Both the position numbers and the translations under genes were made by a program. The notes under the pieces were generated by a model. That model worked only from the letters and a program-made list of their open reading frames with translations, did no database searches and was not told the DNA's origin. Positions 20,543 through 32,311 of a stretch of 64,000 bases of DNA are shown here, piece by piece. Source of the stretch: Phoma sp. XZ068 (taxonomy: Eukaryota > Ascomycota > Dothideomycetes > Pleosporales > Didymellaceae); the NCBI GenBank assembly GCA_004835665.1, contig RBKR01000003.1, positions 310,001-374,000 on the forward strand, read 5' to 3'. How positions within the stretch are numbered: the first letter of the stretch is position 1; every line of letters starts with the position of its first letter.

Positions 20543-23500
20543 ATGTCGCCAAAATCGCAAAAGACCGAGCTCATTGCTCTTCCAGAGCTCCCCGTTGAGC
20601 ATGCAGATTGGCTATCGCATGTCTCGAGCCATCCAACCACATCAATGCATGAATTGCTTGCTCCATACAAAGAGTACGACGCAAAGCTCCGAGAAGTCTT
20701 CGCTCAACAGCCATCTCATCCTGCAATTGAAAGGTCAAATGTCGTCCCACTCTTCACAGGGAAGGAACAAGATGTCACAATCCGCGCTCGTAGCCTAGCC
20801 ACAGAATCAGACGAGGAGCGAGAACGTTACTTGATGCCCTTGAATAAAGCCAATCGCAAATCCAATGGCGTTCCAGCAATTGTGCAGTCACTCAAGGAGT
20901 TCCAGACCAACTTCCAGTTATTTTCTGAGTCTGCATTGGTCGATATGGACTGGTCGAACGTCGTAGTTGCCGGCAGCGCTGTTGTTACATCACTTCTTCC
21001 TGTTCCAGCTGAGCACAACACTTCGAAACGAGCGCTTCGAGAGTACTATCATCAGAAGCTTGCACCAGCCTCTGATGTCGACCTCTTTCTCTATGGCTTG
21101 ACCGAAGAGCAGGCTGTGGAGAAGATCAAGCAGATTGAGCAGCGCATCCGAGATTCGATCCTGACAGAGACCACAACGATTCGTACCAAAAACGCCATTA
21201 CCATCGCCTCACAGTACCCAACACGACACGTGCAGATTGTACTCCGCATCTATCGATCGATCTCTGAAATTCTCACGGGCTTCGATGTCGATTGCTCCTG
21301 CGCTGCTTTCGATGGAAAGCAGGTGTATGCTAGTCCGCGTGCTGTCGCTGCATACATGACCCAGGCTAATACTATTGATCTCACACGACGCTCCCCTTCA
21401 TATGAAAACCGCCTTTCTAAGTATTCTCACCGCGGATTTGAGGTTTACTGGCCGCTGTTGGATCGCTCGCGCATCGACCCAACGATCTTCGAACGTTCAT
21501 TCGGTCGTACTCTTGGCCTAGCTCGACTTCTAGTACTTGAAAAGCTGCCCAGCACCACAGACCGAGACGCCTACGTGGATCAACGACGGGCGGAGCGCGG
21601 CAGGTTAGTCATTCTGTAACTACACTATGTTGCTTCACTGACATCCTTCTTCAGACCAACCATCAACCGCTGGAACATGCGCAAGCATAAGTTGCACGGC
21701 AACGTCAAAGACGATCACGACGACGAGGTTCCCGACTGGGTTGAGGCGGATGATGTTAGCGACTACCACACCTTCACCGTTCCGTACGGGCCGAAATTCC
21801 ATGCTCGGAAGATTGAACGATTGCTCTACGCGAAGGACTTGCTACTCAATGCAGAATGGAACCGACCCAAGGAGCGCGAAACAGCACTGCATCGGCATCC
21901 CGCGTTCTTTGGCAATGCGACTGATGTAATCGGAGACTGCTGTGGATACTGTCCAAAGCCTGTGACCCCAGAAGATGAGGAGATTGCAGAAGTTGAGAAT
22001 AAAGTATACGTGTCCGGTGACCTGACCTTCATCAAGGACGATCCTGGCCGGCAGGCAATTGGCTCATTCCATCCGCTGACTGATGATGACTGGACAGAGA
22101 TGGCATATGTCGGTAACACCGCAAGATTGTGCCAGGCCATAGTTGACGGCGATATTGAGCATGTCCAAGACTGGCTAAACCAAGAAGGTGCGGATCCTAA
22201 CGAACGAGACTACACTGGGCGCACGCCACTCCAACTTGCTGTTATGAGCTCAACACCCGAGATCGTTCAAATCCTCATTGATGCCGGTGCTCGCATTGTG
22301 GCTCGTATGGTCGATGGCAGGACTGCCCTGCATCTCGCAGCTATGCGAGGTGAAGCTGCGATGGTCAAATCAATCCTCATCAAAAGCGAAGCCAACGAAG
22401 AGAAAGAGGCTGAGAAAGAGGAGGCCAAACTCAAACATCGCAAGGCTGAGAAAGAGAATATTGGGACTACGAACATTGCCGACTCTCAGATGGCTGATGC
22501 AGACGCTGAGTCAGATGCAGCTAACAGCGACGAAGATATCGACATGCTTGACGACGTCGACGAAGATGAGCATGCTGATGCAACTACTGAAGGATCGATC
22601 ATCAACATTCGTGACAAACAGAGTGACGAGAACAACATGCCCATTGACGACGACGACGAGCCAGATGTGTACGACGTCAACGTCCTGGCATGGGATACCC
22701 CCGTCTCTCCACTGCACCTCGCCATCACAAACGGACATATCCACGTCGTTAACTTGCTCGTTCAGGACTTTGGCGCAGACGTCCTCCTGCCGGTCAAGCT
22801 GGTCACGGAATACAACAAATCTCCTCGTGCTGCCATCCTTCCCCTTGTTCTTGCTTTGCAGCTTGCGCCACAGAAGGCAGACGAGATGACCAAGGCTCTC
22901 ATCGCACTTGGAGCATCGCCAGCGCAAGCTGACGTGGACAATATCAGTGCTCTGCACTACTTTGCTGCCAAAAATGCCGCCTTGCTGGCTACCATGATTT
23001 CGGCAAACCAGCCAGCTGCAAAGCGAGCAGTAAACCATTTGCACATGTCTGGCTACCAGTACAGCCCAACTGCGAAGTCCGCTTTGCAGTCTGCGATTGA
23101 GCACGGAGACACCGAAAGCGTAAATGCCCTTCTTGAGCTCGGTGCACAGCCTCAAATCGACTTTAATGCATACATAACTTCATATAAGACCAAGTGGGAG
23201 GCTCGCGGAATGTCCGAAGACAACCAGAAAACATTTCAGACAAGCTTCCAGCAACCAGTACACACGGCTGTCGAGCATGAACTACCATCCATCGTTCTCA
23301 AGCTACTTCAGGCTGGCGCTGATGTCAATTGCCTGAGCGGAGGTGCTTGGCGGGCTGTTCATGAAGGCAGAATTGGCGGCTATGAGCGCGCTCAAAGCCT
23401 GCTGGACGCAACTCGTGAGAAGATCAGGGATTTGAAAGCGTGGGATGAGCAGGAGCAGAGCAAGACCGTAACAACGACTGACCTATTTGGCCGGAGCTCT

Positions 23501-26092
23501 CACCTATTTCCACCCGTTCCTCTGATGGACGATGCGCATTACCTTGACCATCTCACCCCCGGAACCTACACACATTGGTCTACCTTGAAACAGGTGCAAG
23601 CCGCGAAACGCACCTATGAGGAGGATTTGAAACGATACGAAGATTCCGCAAAGGCCATGCCAAAGGAAGCCGATGGCTGGAAAGAGAAGTTATCCAACGT
23701 GAAGACACTGCTAAACGACTACGAGTCTTTGGAGTCTACACTGCTTGAGCTTGGAGCCAAAACGTTCAAAGAGCTTTACCCTGACGTTAAACTGGAAGAA
23801 CACCAGAACTACAATTCATACGACTACAAGCCCGATCCTCCCAAGCCATTTTCACCAAAGCTCGACTTCAATCTTCCTGATTTAACAAACGAACAACGCG
23901 AAGCGTACGTTAAGCTCTTCCAGGCTTGTTGGGAAGCGGACCTTGCCACTGTTAAGGAGCTTACACTTGCTGTCTGGGGCGAAAATCAGACTCCATTGAA
24001 GATTGCTGTGCAGGACACGAGCGGCTTCTCGCCTTTCTCTCTTGCAGTACTGCAAGAACATTTCGAACTGGCTAAAGCGTTGCTTGAGATTGCCCAAGCC
24101 CAATACGCCCCAGAAGACAAGCAAGGCCAGTCGAAGTATTCTCTTCATGAAGGAGACTCGGAGGACGAAGACGAAATGTCAAATGGTGACGCAGAAGATG
24201 AGATTCGACTTTTCCACGAGGTCGTCGACGACAAGTTCACCATCGAAAACATCGGAGAAGTCCAAAGCCAGGTGAAGAGCAAGCACACTGCGCTTACTGT
24301 GCTATCTTGGTCCTGTCCAGTGTCTCGGTTCTTGGACGAAGGTGATACCTCTACTGGCATGCTTGACTACTCTACTCACTGTAGTCGCCTCCAGTATCTT
24401 CGTAGCAAATCACAAGGTGGTAGAGCACCGCGCAAGATACTCAGAGACGCTGCGAACGGGCGAACATACCGAGTGGCTCAGCAATATTCGCAAGAAAGCT
24501 ACCAGGAAGTTGCTAAGCCAGGCAACTTGTTTCAGCTTGCGATCTTTCTGGACGACGCAAGACTGCTTCAGTTCATGATCGACGCCGGCGAAGAGTACAC
24601 TGTCCGGCGTGGAGGTACCGACGACGAACCGGCGTCCAAGTTCTATAGCTTTAATGAGCAGGACTTCCATTATGCCATCCAACTGGGCAGAGTGCAGCTG
24701 TTGAAGGACATCGTGAGGCGCACCGGTGCCGGCATTCCTCTGGACGATCTTGTCAAGAAGAGCGGCGTGGAAGTTATGAAGAAGCCTAAGTACTACCAAG
24801 GCCTTTCTGTTCATGGCAAGAAGCGAGAGGACTGGGCTGCAGCTGGAAGAGACACGCATTGCGAGTCGCCGCGCGAAGAGCATCCGCCACTCCTACACGC
24901 GGCGCGCCTTACAAATCTCGATAGTATTGAGTGGTTCCTGAGCGACGCAGCCACTCGCGCTTACTCTGAATTTGCAGAGATCAACAAAAAAGATGCACGG
25001 ATCCAGACTCTCGCGAAAGCGAAGGGTGGGCTGCAAGCTGCTATCAGCAAATGGCTCAACCTCCGCTCGAAGCTTCTGATCCATGTAGTGGTGCTCGGCA
25101 AAACTGATGATGCCTCTTTGGAACTTCTTCGACACCTTTGCGAGACACAGCCAGACTCGATCAATCACAAATCAGCCACTGGCCTCACACCTCTGCACCT
25201 CGCCTTCTCACTGCACCGGGTCGAAATGGCAAAAGTCCTTATAGAAGCCGGCGCAGACCAAACCAGCCGCAACCACAACAACGACAACTTGATTCACTCC
25301 GCGATGAGCACCGCGTTGGTCACTGCCGACGACGGCCGAACGAAACTTCGCAAACTTCTCGAGCTCATTGACGCCCGCCTCATCTCAGGCATGTTCACTG
25401 AGCGCGCGAATTCCGCGCCCGGGTCATCCACACCCCTCGCGCAGTGGCTCTACCTCTCCGTCCAACAGAGTTACAACAGATATAACTCATACCACCATAA
25501 TTCTCAACCAGACTCATATCTCACAGCACATCAAGAGACTCTGCACCTGCTACTTGAATTCAGCAAGGGCGAAGATCTTGGCCTTGTCAACAGCGAAGGC
25601 GACACCCCATTGCATGCCGTCGTGCGCTACGGCGCCAACGATTTGCTCCGCATAATGCTGTCGTGCAGACCCGACCTACTGTTCCGTGAGAATGCGTCGG
25701 GGAGGACGCCGTATGAGATGGCAGAGGACGCTCATTTTGCGCAGAACGTGTTCAGCAACCCGCCGAACATTGTCACACATCAGCATAGGTACTACGGCCA
25801 ACCGATTTCGAGCAAGATCCTGGAGCGTAAGCCCGAGAGTTTTGTGCAGGGCAAGACGGATGAGAAAAATGCAAAGGAGAAGGTGTGGGATGTGTGTAAG
25901 GAGTTCAAGGAGAGTGTTGGAACAAGCAAGAAGAGGAAGCTGGTTAGTCTGCTGGAGGCGAATGAGGTTGCTAAGAGGTTGGCGGCAAAGAGACAGAAGG
26001 TTGAGATTGAGGAAAAGGAAAATGGCGAAGATAGTGGGAAGGGAGATGAGGTGGATGTTTGGTACAACATGGGTGTGAGTGCTGATAAGTAG
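20543..26092 (+). CDS. Very large ankyrin-repeat protein with nucleotidyltransferase-like N-terminal domain
   Basis: Exons 20543..21603 and 21655..26092 are joined across a 51-bp intron (GTTAGT...TTCAG), giving 1,832 aa from MSPKSQKTEL; a start at 20408 is also possible. The N-terminal third has AGSAVV (G144-S145), ASDVDLFLYGL (D178, D180) and a later FDVDCSCAAFDG (about 247-258). This spacing of G-S, D-x-D and a third acidic strand is like the pol-beta-type nucleotidyltransferase fold. Ankyrin-type units follow (TPLQLAVMSSTPEIVQILID, TALHLAAMRGEAAMVKSIL, SPLHLAITNGHIHVVNLL and others, through TPLHLAFSLHRVEMAKVLIE and GDTPLHAVVRYGANDLLRIM). They are interrupted by acidic inserts (for example NSDEDIDMLDDVDEDE). 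The C-terminus is basic (SKKRKL, RLAAKRQK) and may be nuclear. I know of no assigned function; enzymatic activity is inference. Confidence 0.85.
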
Positions 26093-26647
26093 TCACATTA
26101 CGGGTGGGTGGTTGTAGTAGATGTGCATTCTCCTAAGGCAATGATGGTACGTGTCTCGAGTATTTGGACCAAAGCTTGAAATGCACCAAATTTTCTCTAC
26201 ATATCCAGCCTAGACATATTTGTTAAACAATCACGATTTTCAAGAATCTCAATCAGTATGTAACGTCAGTGAGCAACAGAGTGAGCCGGAGCTTACTCCA
26301 GCCACAGCCCTATTACCGGGCTGTGCAGCACTCAGCCGCGCAGATCTCAGCCTTTCTTACAACGGATCCCTGCATCCACGAACCACAAAAGCTCACCGTC
26401 AACCTTCCACAGATGAAACCCCGTCAATGCGTAAATAGCTTTCCATCGTGAGTGGCGCATGGTCAGAGCGGCTTTTCTGTCGTGGGGCTCATCAACCCTT
26501 GGCAAGGCTTCCTCTGGCCTGGTGTAGTCTGACATCACGCCCACGAAGCAGTGAACGCCTTACTCTGTGGGGATATAAGATATGCAATCTCTACACCTGT
26601 AAATATGTTATACCAATTTACACATTATTATCTGGATAACAGTCACT
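26093..26647. other. Intergenic, promoter of Gly-rich protein gene
   Basis: About 0.55 kb with no gene. A TATA-like TATAAG at 26574-26579 lies about 70 bp before the ATG at 26648. Confidence 0.4.
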
Positions 26648-27283
26648 ATGAAAATCCTCCTGCTTATTCTTCTCACGCTCTTCACCACGGCTCTTGCAGC
26701 AGGCGGCGGCGGAGGAGGTAGTCCCAGTTCCGGCGGAGGAGGAGGCGGCGGCGGCGGTGGGAGTAAATCTGGAGGCAGTCCCAGTACTGGAGGCGGTGGT
26801 GGTGGAGGAAAACCCGCCTCTCCACCCTCAGCGCCAAAGTCCCCATCCAACCCAGCGTCGCCTGCGAAACCAAAGGTCCCTGGCGGTGATGATGAGCACG
26901 ATTCTCCTGATGATGGGACGACCGACGATACGTCATCAGAAGACACGGGGTCGTCGTTCTGTGGGGGGAGGGAAGGGTATGGAAGTGCAACTACGCTATG
27001 GACAACGAGTCCTTGCACTACGGTCACTGCTTCGCCGAGTGCGACATCAACATTACACACACGGCTCAGCGTAACGACCACGTCTTCATTCTCACGACCG
27101 ACGGGTAAACTTGCGGCGGCGGTGGCGACGGGTGGTGCGCCTGCGCTCAGTTTGGACAAGGGAGTAATGGTAAGTTTGCATAACAGCGTTTCGATGATGA
27201 GAGCTGGGCTGACGAGTGACATGTAGGTTTTTTCTACCGTGTTGGTGACGCTGGTCACGTATGTCGGGCTTGGTGTTGCCTGA
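26648..27283 (+). CDS. Gly-rich secreted protein with predicted GPI anchor
   Basis: Exons 26648..27169 and 27227..27283 flank a 57-bp intron (GTAAGT...ATGTAG, phase 0), for a 192-aa protein. The signal peptide is MKILLLILLTLFTTALA. Three polyglycine runs separated by Ser/Lys/Pro spacers follow, then a Pro/Ser/Asp-rich segment and a Thr/Ser-rich stretch with a Cys pair. Splicing replaces a polar tail with the short hydrophobic end VFSTVLVTLVTYVGLGVA. This is what a GPI-attachment signal looks like, with candidate small omega residues in the Ala/Gly-rich stretch about 15-25 residues before it. The protein is thus probably plasma-membrane or cell-wall linked. It has no enzymatic domain. A 259-codon antisense frame across the same DNA is judged a shadow of the repeats. 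Confidence 0.75.
26700..26815 (+). repeat. GGN-rich coding microsatellite (polyglycine)
   Basis: Imperfect runs of GGC/GGA/GGT codons encode three glycine tracts of about 6-10 residues in the secreted protein. Confidence 0.8.
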
Positions 27284-27720
27284 AGGGTGGACAGTGTGGT
27301 TGTTGATATATATGTATGAGGCTGGACGGATTTGACGTCTGCGATAGACGCTTCGATGGAGTGTTGAAGCGGCTTTATGCTGGACACAATAGGAATCCCA
27401 CACGCTGCCGTTGAGGTGCAGTAATATTATCGCGAACTGGAGCCGAGCAGCCTTGCTTTGCTACAGGGCTGCAGAGCGCAGTTTAGAACTCAGTGACACT
27501 GCAAGACTACTGAGTGGCTTTCAGAAGTTAATTGTTAGTCGATGGTGTGAGAGTGATAGAGTCGACCAAAGAAGTAGTGGATGGCAAGTGGAAGACAATC
27601 GTGGAGGTATCTGCATTTGATGTGGTCTTGCTAGCAATGCCGGATAGAATCGTACGTCGTTGTAATACATGGTATCTACATTTGGAATCTACGCTTTTCG
27701 CCTAATCTCGAAACAACATT
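27284..27720. other. Convergent intergenic region
   Basis: About 0.44 kb between convergent genes with no recognisable feature. Confidence 0.45.
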
Positions 27721-28850
27721 TTACAACCTCTTGCAAATGTCCTCGATGATCTCGTTGGTCTTGGCGCTGCCGCCAAGGTCGGGGCTCAGCAGCCTGCCCT
27801 CCTCCAGACAGGCGTCGACGGCGGCGTAGATGGCAGCAGCGGCCTTCTCCTCGCCCTGGAACTCGAGCATGAGCGCGGTCGATCGGATGGTGGCGATGGG
27901 GTTGGCAATGCCCTGGCCCTCGATGTCAGGGGCGGAGCCGTGGCAGGGCTCACCGATGACAAAGTCCTTGCCGACGTTGGCGCTGGGAACGAGACCAAGG
28001 GAGCCAACGAGGGCAGCGGCGCCGTCAGACAGGATGTCGCCGTAGAGGTTGGGGGCGACAATGACGTCGTAGTCGCTGGGCTGGCGGAAGAGCTTGTAGA
28101 CCATCGAGTCGACAATCTGCTCCTCGACGTTGACGAGCTGGTACTTTTGCTCGGCGAGGGCGCGGCGGGCAGTCTCGCGGAAGAGGCCGTCGGTCTGCGA
28201 CAGGACGTTGGACTTGTGGGTGATGGTGACGAGGGGGCGGGTGTGGATTGAGGTGGCGCCGGCGTCACGGACGCGCTGGCGGCGGAGGGCAATGTCGCCG
28301 GCCATGGCGGAGATGTTGTACGAGGCCGTCTCGGAGATGCGCTTGATGGCCTCGGCGATCTTGCTGCCGTCGGGGGCGGCGTACGTCTTCTCCTCCTTGA
28401 CGTACAGGTCCTCGGTGTTCTCGCGGACAATGACGAGGTCGACGGGCGACTTGGCGCTGGCAATGGACTTGACGGGGCGCACGTTGGCGTACAGCTGCAG
28501 GCGCTTGCGGAGGGCGACGATGGGCGACGAGTAGCCCTTGGTGGCTACCGTGGGCGACGAGACGGCGCCGAAGAGGGCGCCATCGCAGTCCGACTTGAGC
28601 GCGGCGACCGTGTCTTCGGGGAGCGCCACGCCCTGCTTCTGGAATGTGTCCCAGCCGGCCTCGTGGTGCGAGAAGCTGAACTTCAGGCCAAACGACGAGG
28701 GAAGAGCCTCGAGGATGCGGCGGCCAGCGGGGATGACTTCGCGGCCAATGCCGTCACCGGGGATGAGACCTGGCGTGTCAATTAGTCTCTGGACCGTATA
28801 TCTAGTCCGTTGAGCAGGAATGTACCAATTCGTAGCGTGCGGGCGGCCAT
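27721..28850 (-). CDS. LYS12: Homoisocitrate dehydrogenase (lysine biosynthesis)
   Basis: A tiny first exon, 28826..28850 (25 nt), encodes MAARTLRI plus one base. It is spliced over a 56-bp intron (28770..28825) to 27721..28769, for a 357-aa protein. The result reads RTLRIGLIPGDGIGREVI, the standard start of the family. Signatures of the beta-decarboxylating dehydrogenase family are present: RENTEDLYVKEEKTY, ITHKSNVLSQTDGLF, IVAPNLYGDILSDGAAALVG and GEPCHGSAPDIEGQGIANP. The YVKEEKTY segment is what separates homoisocitrate from isocitrate and isopropylmalate enzymes. It oxidatively decarboxylates homoisocitrate to 2-oxoadipate with NAD+ in the fungal alpha-aminoadipate route to lysine. No obvious targeting peptide is seen, although the pathway step is usually mitochondrial. 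Confidence 0.92.
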
Positions 28851-29280
28851 TGTGAAGCTGTTTGTGTTGGTGCTGGAGCTGTGACACGCTCGAAAGTTTT
28901 GGGCAAGTTACCTTCGCCGAGGACCGGAGCGGCGCTCTGGCACGGCAGGTCGAGACGGCTTCCCACGCTAGCATGGCAACAAGATGCTCAAATAGCCGCT
29001 GTCGAGTAATTAATGATTAGATAATTTTGTAGGACGAATCAGTTGTAAAGCTACACTAATCTCCAGGTATCTGAAATGCACTCAAATAGGGATAGTGATT
29101 CTATTCCGCATCAATGTGATTTTGTAGAGCGAAGAATGTCTATCAAAGTTCATGTACATCGTCAACCCACCCCATATCTAGACACTTCTTGCCTCCCATG
29201 CCCTGTAGAGTCTTACCAAACGCCTCGCTTATGCCCTAGATTCTACATCTGAATATGGCCGAAGCCTCCTCCCCTGGCCT
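28851..29280. other. Intergenic, no gene seen
   Basis: About 0.43 kb between two same-strand genes. The first half is the LYS12 promoter side. Confidence 0.45.
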
Positions 29281-30382
29281 CTAGTCGAGGTCGTCATCGT
29301 TCTCCGCAGCCGCCTGCTCCTCGGGATCCTTCGCTCCTTCAGCCTTGCCCTGCTCGGTAGGCATGAGCTGGATCACCACAACAAACAGCTCTGTGTTGGT
29401 CTCCTTGTTCTTCAGCGTGTATCTGAGCGAGTGCGGTCTGGTTAGTAAGCGATCATGGTCAGCCTGCCTCCACGTCCAAACAGATTGCTTCACTTCCTCG
29501 TATCCGGTGTCGACAAGAGAGAAGGGGAAGCAAGGGTCACTTACCGGAGTGGCTGGCCGTCCCAGTGTCCGATGATGCTGATGTTGGGCAGTCCGTAGCC
29601 AATCTTGAGCGCGAATTCGTTGAAGTCGAGGTATGGGTTGAAGAAATCGCACTTGTACTCTCGCCCTGCCTCGAAGGTGAAGTTCTTCCTGTTTGCCTCG
29701 GTGAGGAAGTACTTCTGCCGCTGCGCCGAGCCAGCGGGGATGCTGTGCTCCTTCCTGACGTCCTCGCCGGACCCGTCCGCGCCCTCGGTGTACACGACCG
29801 CCTCGCCCTCTTCCCCAGCCTCGGCGTTCTCGTAGGCGCCATCGACGGTCCCAGTCGCGGCTTCAGCGGCCGATTTCTTGTCGCCAATGCGCAGCACGTT
29901 GATACTCGACAAGAGCGCCCCGTACAGGTATGGTTCGTCGCCATAGACATCGCCATCAAGACCAGGGTCAATCCACCACTTCACAATGCCGAATGCCTTG
30001 TCGAAGAGCGGCGGCAGGCGGTCGCGGATCGGGTGCTCAAAGTCATTGCCGAAGACGAGTTTGTCGCCCGCAATGTCCTGCTTGGGGACGAAGGAGAAGG
30101 AGATCGAGTAGCGGTCGTAGGGGTGCTGCGGTGAGGCGAAGTAGGGCGACGTCGAGGGCGAACCTTGGGGGAGGCCTGGGTGTGTCAGTCGCAATGGCTC
30201 CACGACCATCGTCGAGCCATACCGCGATAGTCCTTGATGCGCATATGGACTTGCGCATCGATGAGATCCGACGAGATGTGCACGGGCTTCTCCGTGTTGA
30301 CGGGCACATCTTGGTGCTTTGTGCGGTCGTACGTCGAGCCGGCGGTTACCCGCAGCTCGTATTGCTCGTGCAGAGAGGCCAT
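29281..30382 (-). CDS. DUF1769 (UPF0590) family protein
   Basis: Exons are 30223..30382, 29545..30175 and 29281..29422, for a 310-aa protein from the ATG at 30380-30382. The introns are 47 bp (30176..30222) and 122 bp (29423..29544), both GT...AG. The longer second intron has in-frame ends PLR|YTLKN. The core reads SISFSFVPKQDIAGDKLVFG, then HPIRDRLPPLFDKAFGIVKW and DGDVYGDEPYLYGALLSSIN, which I recognise as the fungal DUF1769 region. It ends with an acidic tail (ENDDDLD). An Ala/Glu/Gly-rich insert follows the core. No biochemical function is known to me for the family. Confidence 0.8.
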
Positions 30383-30732
30383 GGCGAGTCCAGACTCACA
30401 CAACAGAGCGTGTCTAAGAAAGGGAACAAGTCTATCTGAAACGAGTGAACTCTCAACGTCAACAAAGGAGCGACGTTTTCGAGCAGGCGACACTAGTCGC
30501 CGTAGCCATGACGTGGGTCGCGTTTTTTCGACCAGGGTCTCCAGCCTAGCGCGGGGAAGGCGAGATCGACACTGCATCATGAGCTTGTCTGCTTCCTTCA
30601 ACCGCAACATGGTGCCTCGGCACAACTCCATTTGCGCGTACTGCAAACTATCCGCGTAGGTGCTATATAATTACAAGATCGTGTCGTGCGTGAACGCTGC
30701 ATATCCCTCAAATTGCTACAAAGTCATCATCA
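30383..30732. other. Intergenic, no gene seen
   Basis: About 0.35 kb between the DUF1769 and F-box genes, which share orientation. No feature is recognised. Confidence 0.45.
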
Positions 30733-32311
30733 TCAAACTGTTACAAATTCATCAAGATTCACACGTTGGTAGAACGACACGTGCCCAAATGTTTCCCAAT
30801 ACTGCGCCAGTCGATCGTGCGAGATGAGTATTAGTTGCGAAGTCATGTATGTGTCTAATGTTGTCAGCCGAAGCATCCTAATTCCACCAGCCCACATACA
30901 TACCTTCTCTGAACCCCCTGGCTGCAATATGACCCACGCTCTTGACAATACGCGCTCCCTTGAACAGCTCCTCTGTCGCAATCCGTATCAGTCCGTTGGG
31001 GCCAATGTCGGGAGCTATAAACGTGTACTCTCCGCGAGGGATATTGGGATCGCCAGTGAGCTTGATGGCCTCAATGCGTCCACGATACACCGAGTCCTCG
31101 CCGTCCGTCGTGGCTTCCTCGACATCGATCATCGAGTAATCATCTTCAATGTCGGCACCTTGCAGCGTGGCGACGCTGTCCTCCAGATCATCTGCCGTCT
31201 CGAACAACTCTTCATCCGAAGATGACGTCTCCGCATCCGTGGGCGCGGTGCTCCAACTACCTGCACTGCTCACACTTCCCTCCCTCTCTCTGGCGCGCAT
31301 CGCCCATTCTGCTCTCTCAGGAAGCGGTCGGGGTTCGTCGGGCTGTGTGATGAGCAGAAATTCGCACCCATGGCCTGCGTAGTCACCACACCATATGCCC
31401 TGCCATGGTTTTTGGGCAGTTGGTGTGTAGCAGGACTCTGGTAATGTGGCAAAGGTCGTTATGTCTTCACCAATACGCATCGATACTCCGTTGGGCCGCG
31501 AGGCGAATTCCATCCACTTCCTTATTCTGAAGGTAGAAGTTGAGAGTTCGTGGATGCGTGCAGGTTTGTTTGCTGTATGCCTAAACCCTGACGGACTGGC
31601 ATCATTTCGAGTCCGCTCTGGACTGGGAAGAATCAGAGGCGGCCAAACAGGAGTTGCATTGGTCGTGATATCTTTTGGCCACGGACGGCTGAGCATAAGC
31701 CTCGAGTGGATCCCAGCAGATGCCAACGGTGCTTCGTGGTGTACGTCCATGTGTATTTCGTGCTGGAGCCGGTCGCCGTAGACGCGTTCGTACGAGTTTC
31801 CGTTCAATCGAATGACTGGAGACACCATGTCGAGCTGTATTTTCGGACTGAATGTGTGAATGATGGCTTCTGGGTTCCATTCCCATACCTGCATCACGGG
31901 ATGCTTTCGTTCGGCTACCAACGCGTAGGCTTCTATTGCATTGATTCTGTGGTCATAGCGAGCGACGAGTAATTTGCCAGTGTGTGCTGTGTCGGCGAAC
32001 CATATCTTATTTTTAGCTAGAAACCAGTAAGGGTGGTGTTGCTGGAACAATTCCTTCCATGATAGATTCTTGGGTTTGGGTACGTGGTGCCCTGGAACCT
32101 TCTCTTGCACAAATGGTTGCCAAAGGGTGTCTTGCTGTGAATGCTCGTTCAGCGTATGGTTGACAAGACTAACTGTGAGTAAATCCGATAGAGACAGGAA
32201 GCTGAGAATGTGTTGCACGATTTCGGCAGGCAGGGCCAAGAGAGGTGTGGTTGTAGGTACAGGGTCCATATCAAGTTCCGAGACGTATCTGCTGTTATGA
32301 AGGCTGCGCAT
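30733..32311 (-). CDS. F-box domain protein
   Basis: Exons 30904..32311 and 30733..30854 are joined across a 49-bp intron (GTATGT...CATTAG). The protein is 509 aa from the ATG at 32309-32311, or 495 aa from the ATG at 32267-32269 (MDPVPTTTPLLALPAEI), which is equally plausible. The F-box begins directly after that second Met: LPAEIVQHILSFLSLSDLLT. The spliced C-terminus reads GFREDTYMTSQLILISHDRL then AQYWETFGHVSFYQRVNLDE, a coherent conserved-looking end that supports the intron. The middle has beta-rich and acidic segments (DAETSSSDEELFETADD). By family knowledge it is probably a substrate adaptor of an SCF ubiquitin ligase; the substrate is unknown. Confidence 0.85.

Noticed and set aside
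26608..27387. 259-codon minus-strand frame opposite the Gly-rich protein
   Set aside because: The plus strand has a signal peptide, an intron and a GPI tail; the antisense frame is a by-product of the GGN repeats (Pro runs).
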